NCBI GenBank assembly: GCA_007134175.1
Contig: SLLF01000018.1
Span: 1 to 6,242, forward strand
Origin: Kiritimatiellia bacterium
GTDB taxonomy: Bacteria; Verrucomicrobiota; Kiritimatiellia; SLAD01
Direction of reading: 5' to 3'
Length of the DNA: 6,242 nt
The position numbers and the translations under genes were made by a program. Positions 6,142 to 6,242 of the stretch are shown in pieces. The notes under the pieces were generated by a model that ran no database searches, had not been told where the DNA came from, and was given only the letters and a program-made list of their open reading frames with translations. Each line of letters opens with the position of its first letter. The stretch's first letter is position 1.

Positions 6142-6242
6142 ATGCCGAACACGCAACCCCAAACCCCGCTGGGCCAGATGTGGAACAGCATCCAGTCGTG
6201 GCTCTTCCCGGTACTGGAGGACGAAATCGGGGCACTCGATGA
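6142..6242 (+). CDS. Putative DDE transposase, N-terminal fragment (runs off the right edge)
   Basis: Thirty-three codons from ATG 6142 remain open to the window edge. After a short polar lead the residues MWNSIQSWLFPVLEDEIGAL (13-32) fit the helical start seen in a group of IS5/IS1182-like transposases, where a W-x-x-IQ-x-x-LFP-x-LE-x-E-x-G-x-LD pattern precedes a helix rich in charged residues. The ribosome binding site is GGAG at 6128-6131, about 10 nt before the ATG. The catalytic DDE residues would be outside the window. The family call rests on remembered similarity over about 20 residues, so it is moderate; nothing else known to me fits better. Confidence 0.58.
   Translation, partial: MPNTQPQTPLGQMWNSIQSWLFPVLEDEIGALD

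Larger units (their letters stand above)
6059..6242 (+). mobile_element. Left part of an insertion sequence (left border not defined)
   Basis: Inferred from the transposase-like gene starting at 6142. The left terminal inverted repeat cannot be confirmed because the right end is outside the window; 6059 is only a provisional border placed after the T/A tract. The true end may lie anywhere from about 6034 to 6130. Confidence 0.35.

Overview
This GC-rich window looks like a chromosomal segment from an environmental bacterium. A likely source is the Planctomycetota/Verrucomicrobiota/Lentisphaerota/Kiritimatiellota group or Hydrogenedentota, because a DUF4838-type protein, a secreted parallel beta-helix protein and a Gfo/Idh/MocA-type oxidoreductase sit close together, as is common in those carbohydrate-degrading lineages. 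This taxonomic guess comes from gene content alone and is not firm.

Layout from left to right. (1) Positions 1-306, minus strand: the N-terminal 102 residues of a zinc-ribbon threonine synthase, cut by the window edge. (2) Positions 307-625: a gene-free region with a weak candidate thrC promoter and one clear dyad. (3) Positions 626-884, plus strand: the wreck of a Gfo/Idh/MocA oxidoreductase, in which a dozen Rossmann-fold N-terminal residues are joined, in a different frame, to the conserved C-terminal ~70 residues, with the middle of the protein missing. (4) Positions 898-2229, plus strand: an intact M20-family amidohydrolase of the AbgB/aminoacylase-like type, 13 bp downstream of the remnant. 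(5) It converges, with a 9-bp gap and a small hairpin spanning the stop, on a two-gene minus-strand unit: a secreted beta-helix protein (5710-4160) whose end overlaps the start of a DUF4838 protein (4167-2239) by 8 bp (ATGAGTAA). (6) Positions 5711-6141: a regulatory region with a good minus-strand sigma70-like promoter, a candidate ~290-nt leader, and a possible divergent promoter. (7) Positions 6142-6242, plus strand: the first 33 codons of what looks like a DDE transposase, i.e. the left part of an insertion sequence that leaves the window.

How the genes may work together: the beta-helix and DUF4838 genes are almost certainly co-transcribed and translationally coupled, and both belong to families linked to polysaccharide breakdown, although no substrate can be read from the sequence. 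The M20 hydrolase probably belonged to a small catabolic unit with the now broken dehydrogenase. Threonine synthase is a housekeeping neighbour. I see no CRISPR array, tRNA, rRNA or recognised riboswitch. The most unusual items are the gutted oxidoreductase, the coupled beta-helix/DUF4838 pair with apparently different cellular locations, and the long promoter-to-gene distance next to an insertion sequence.
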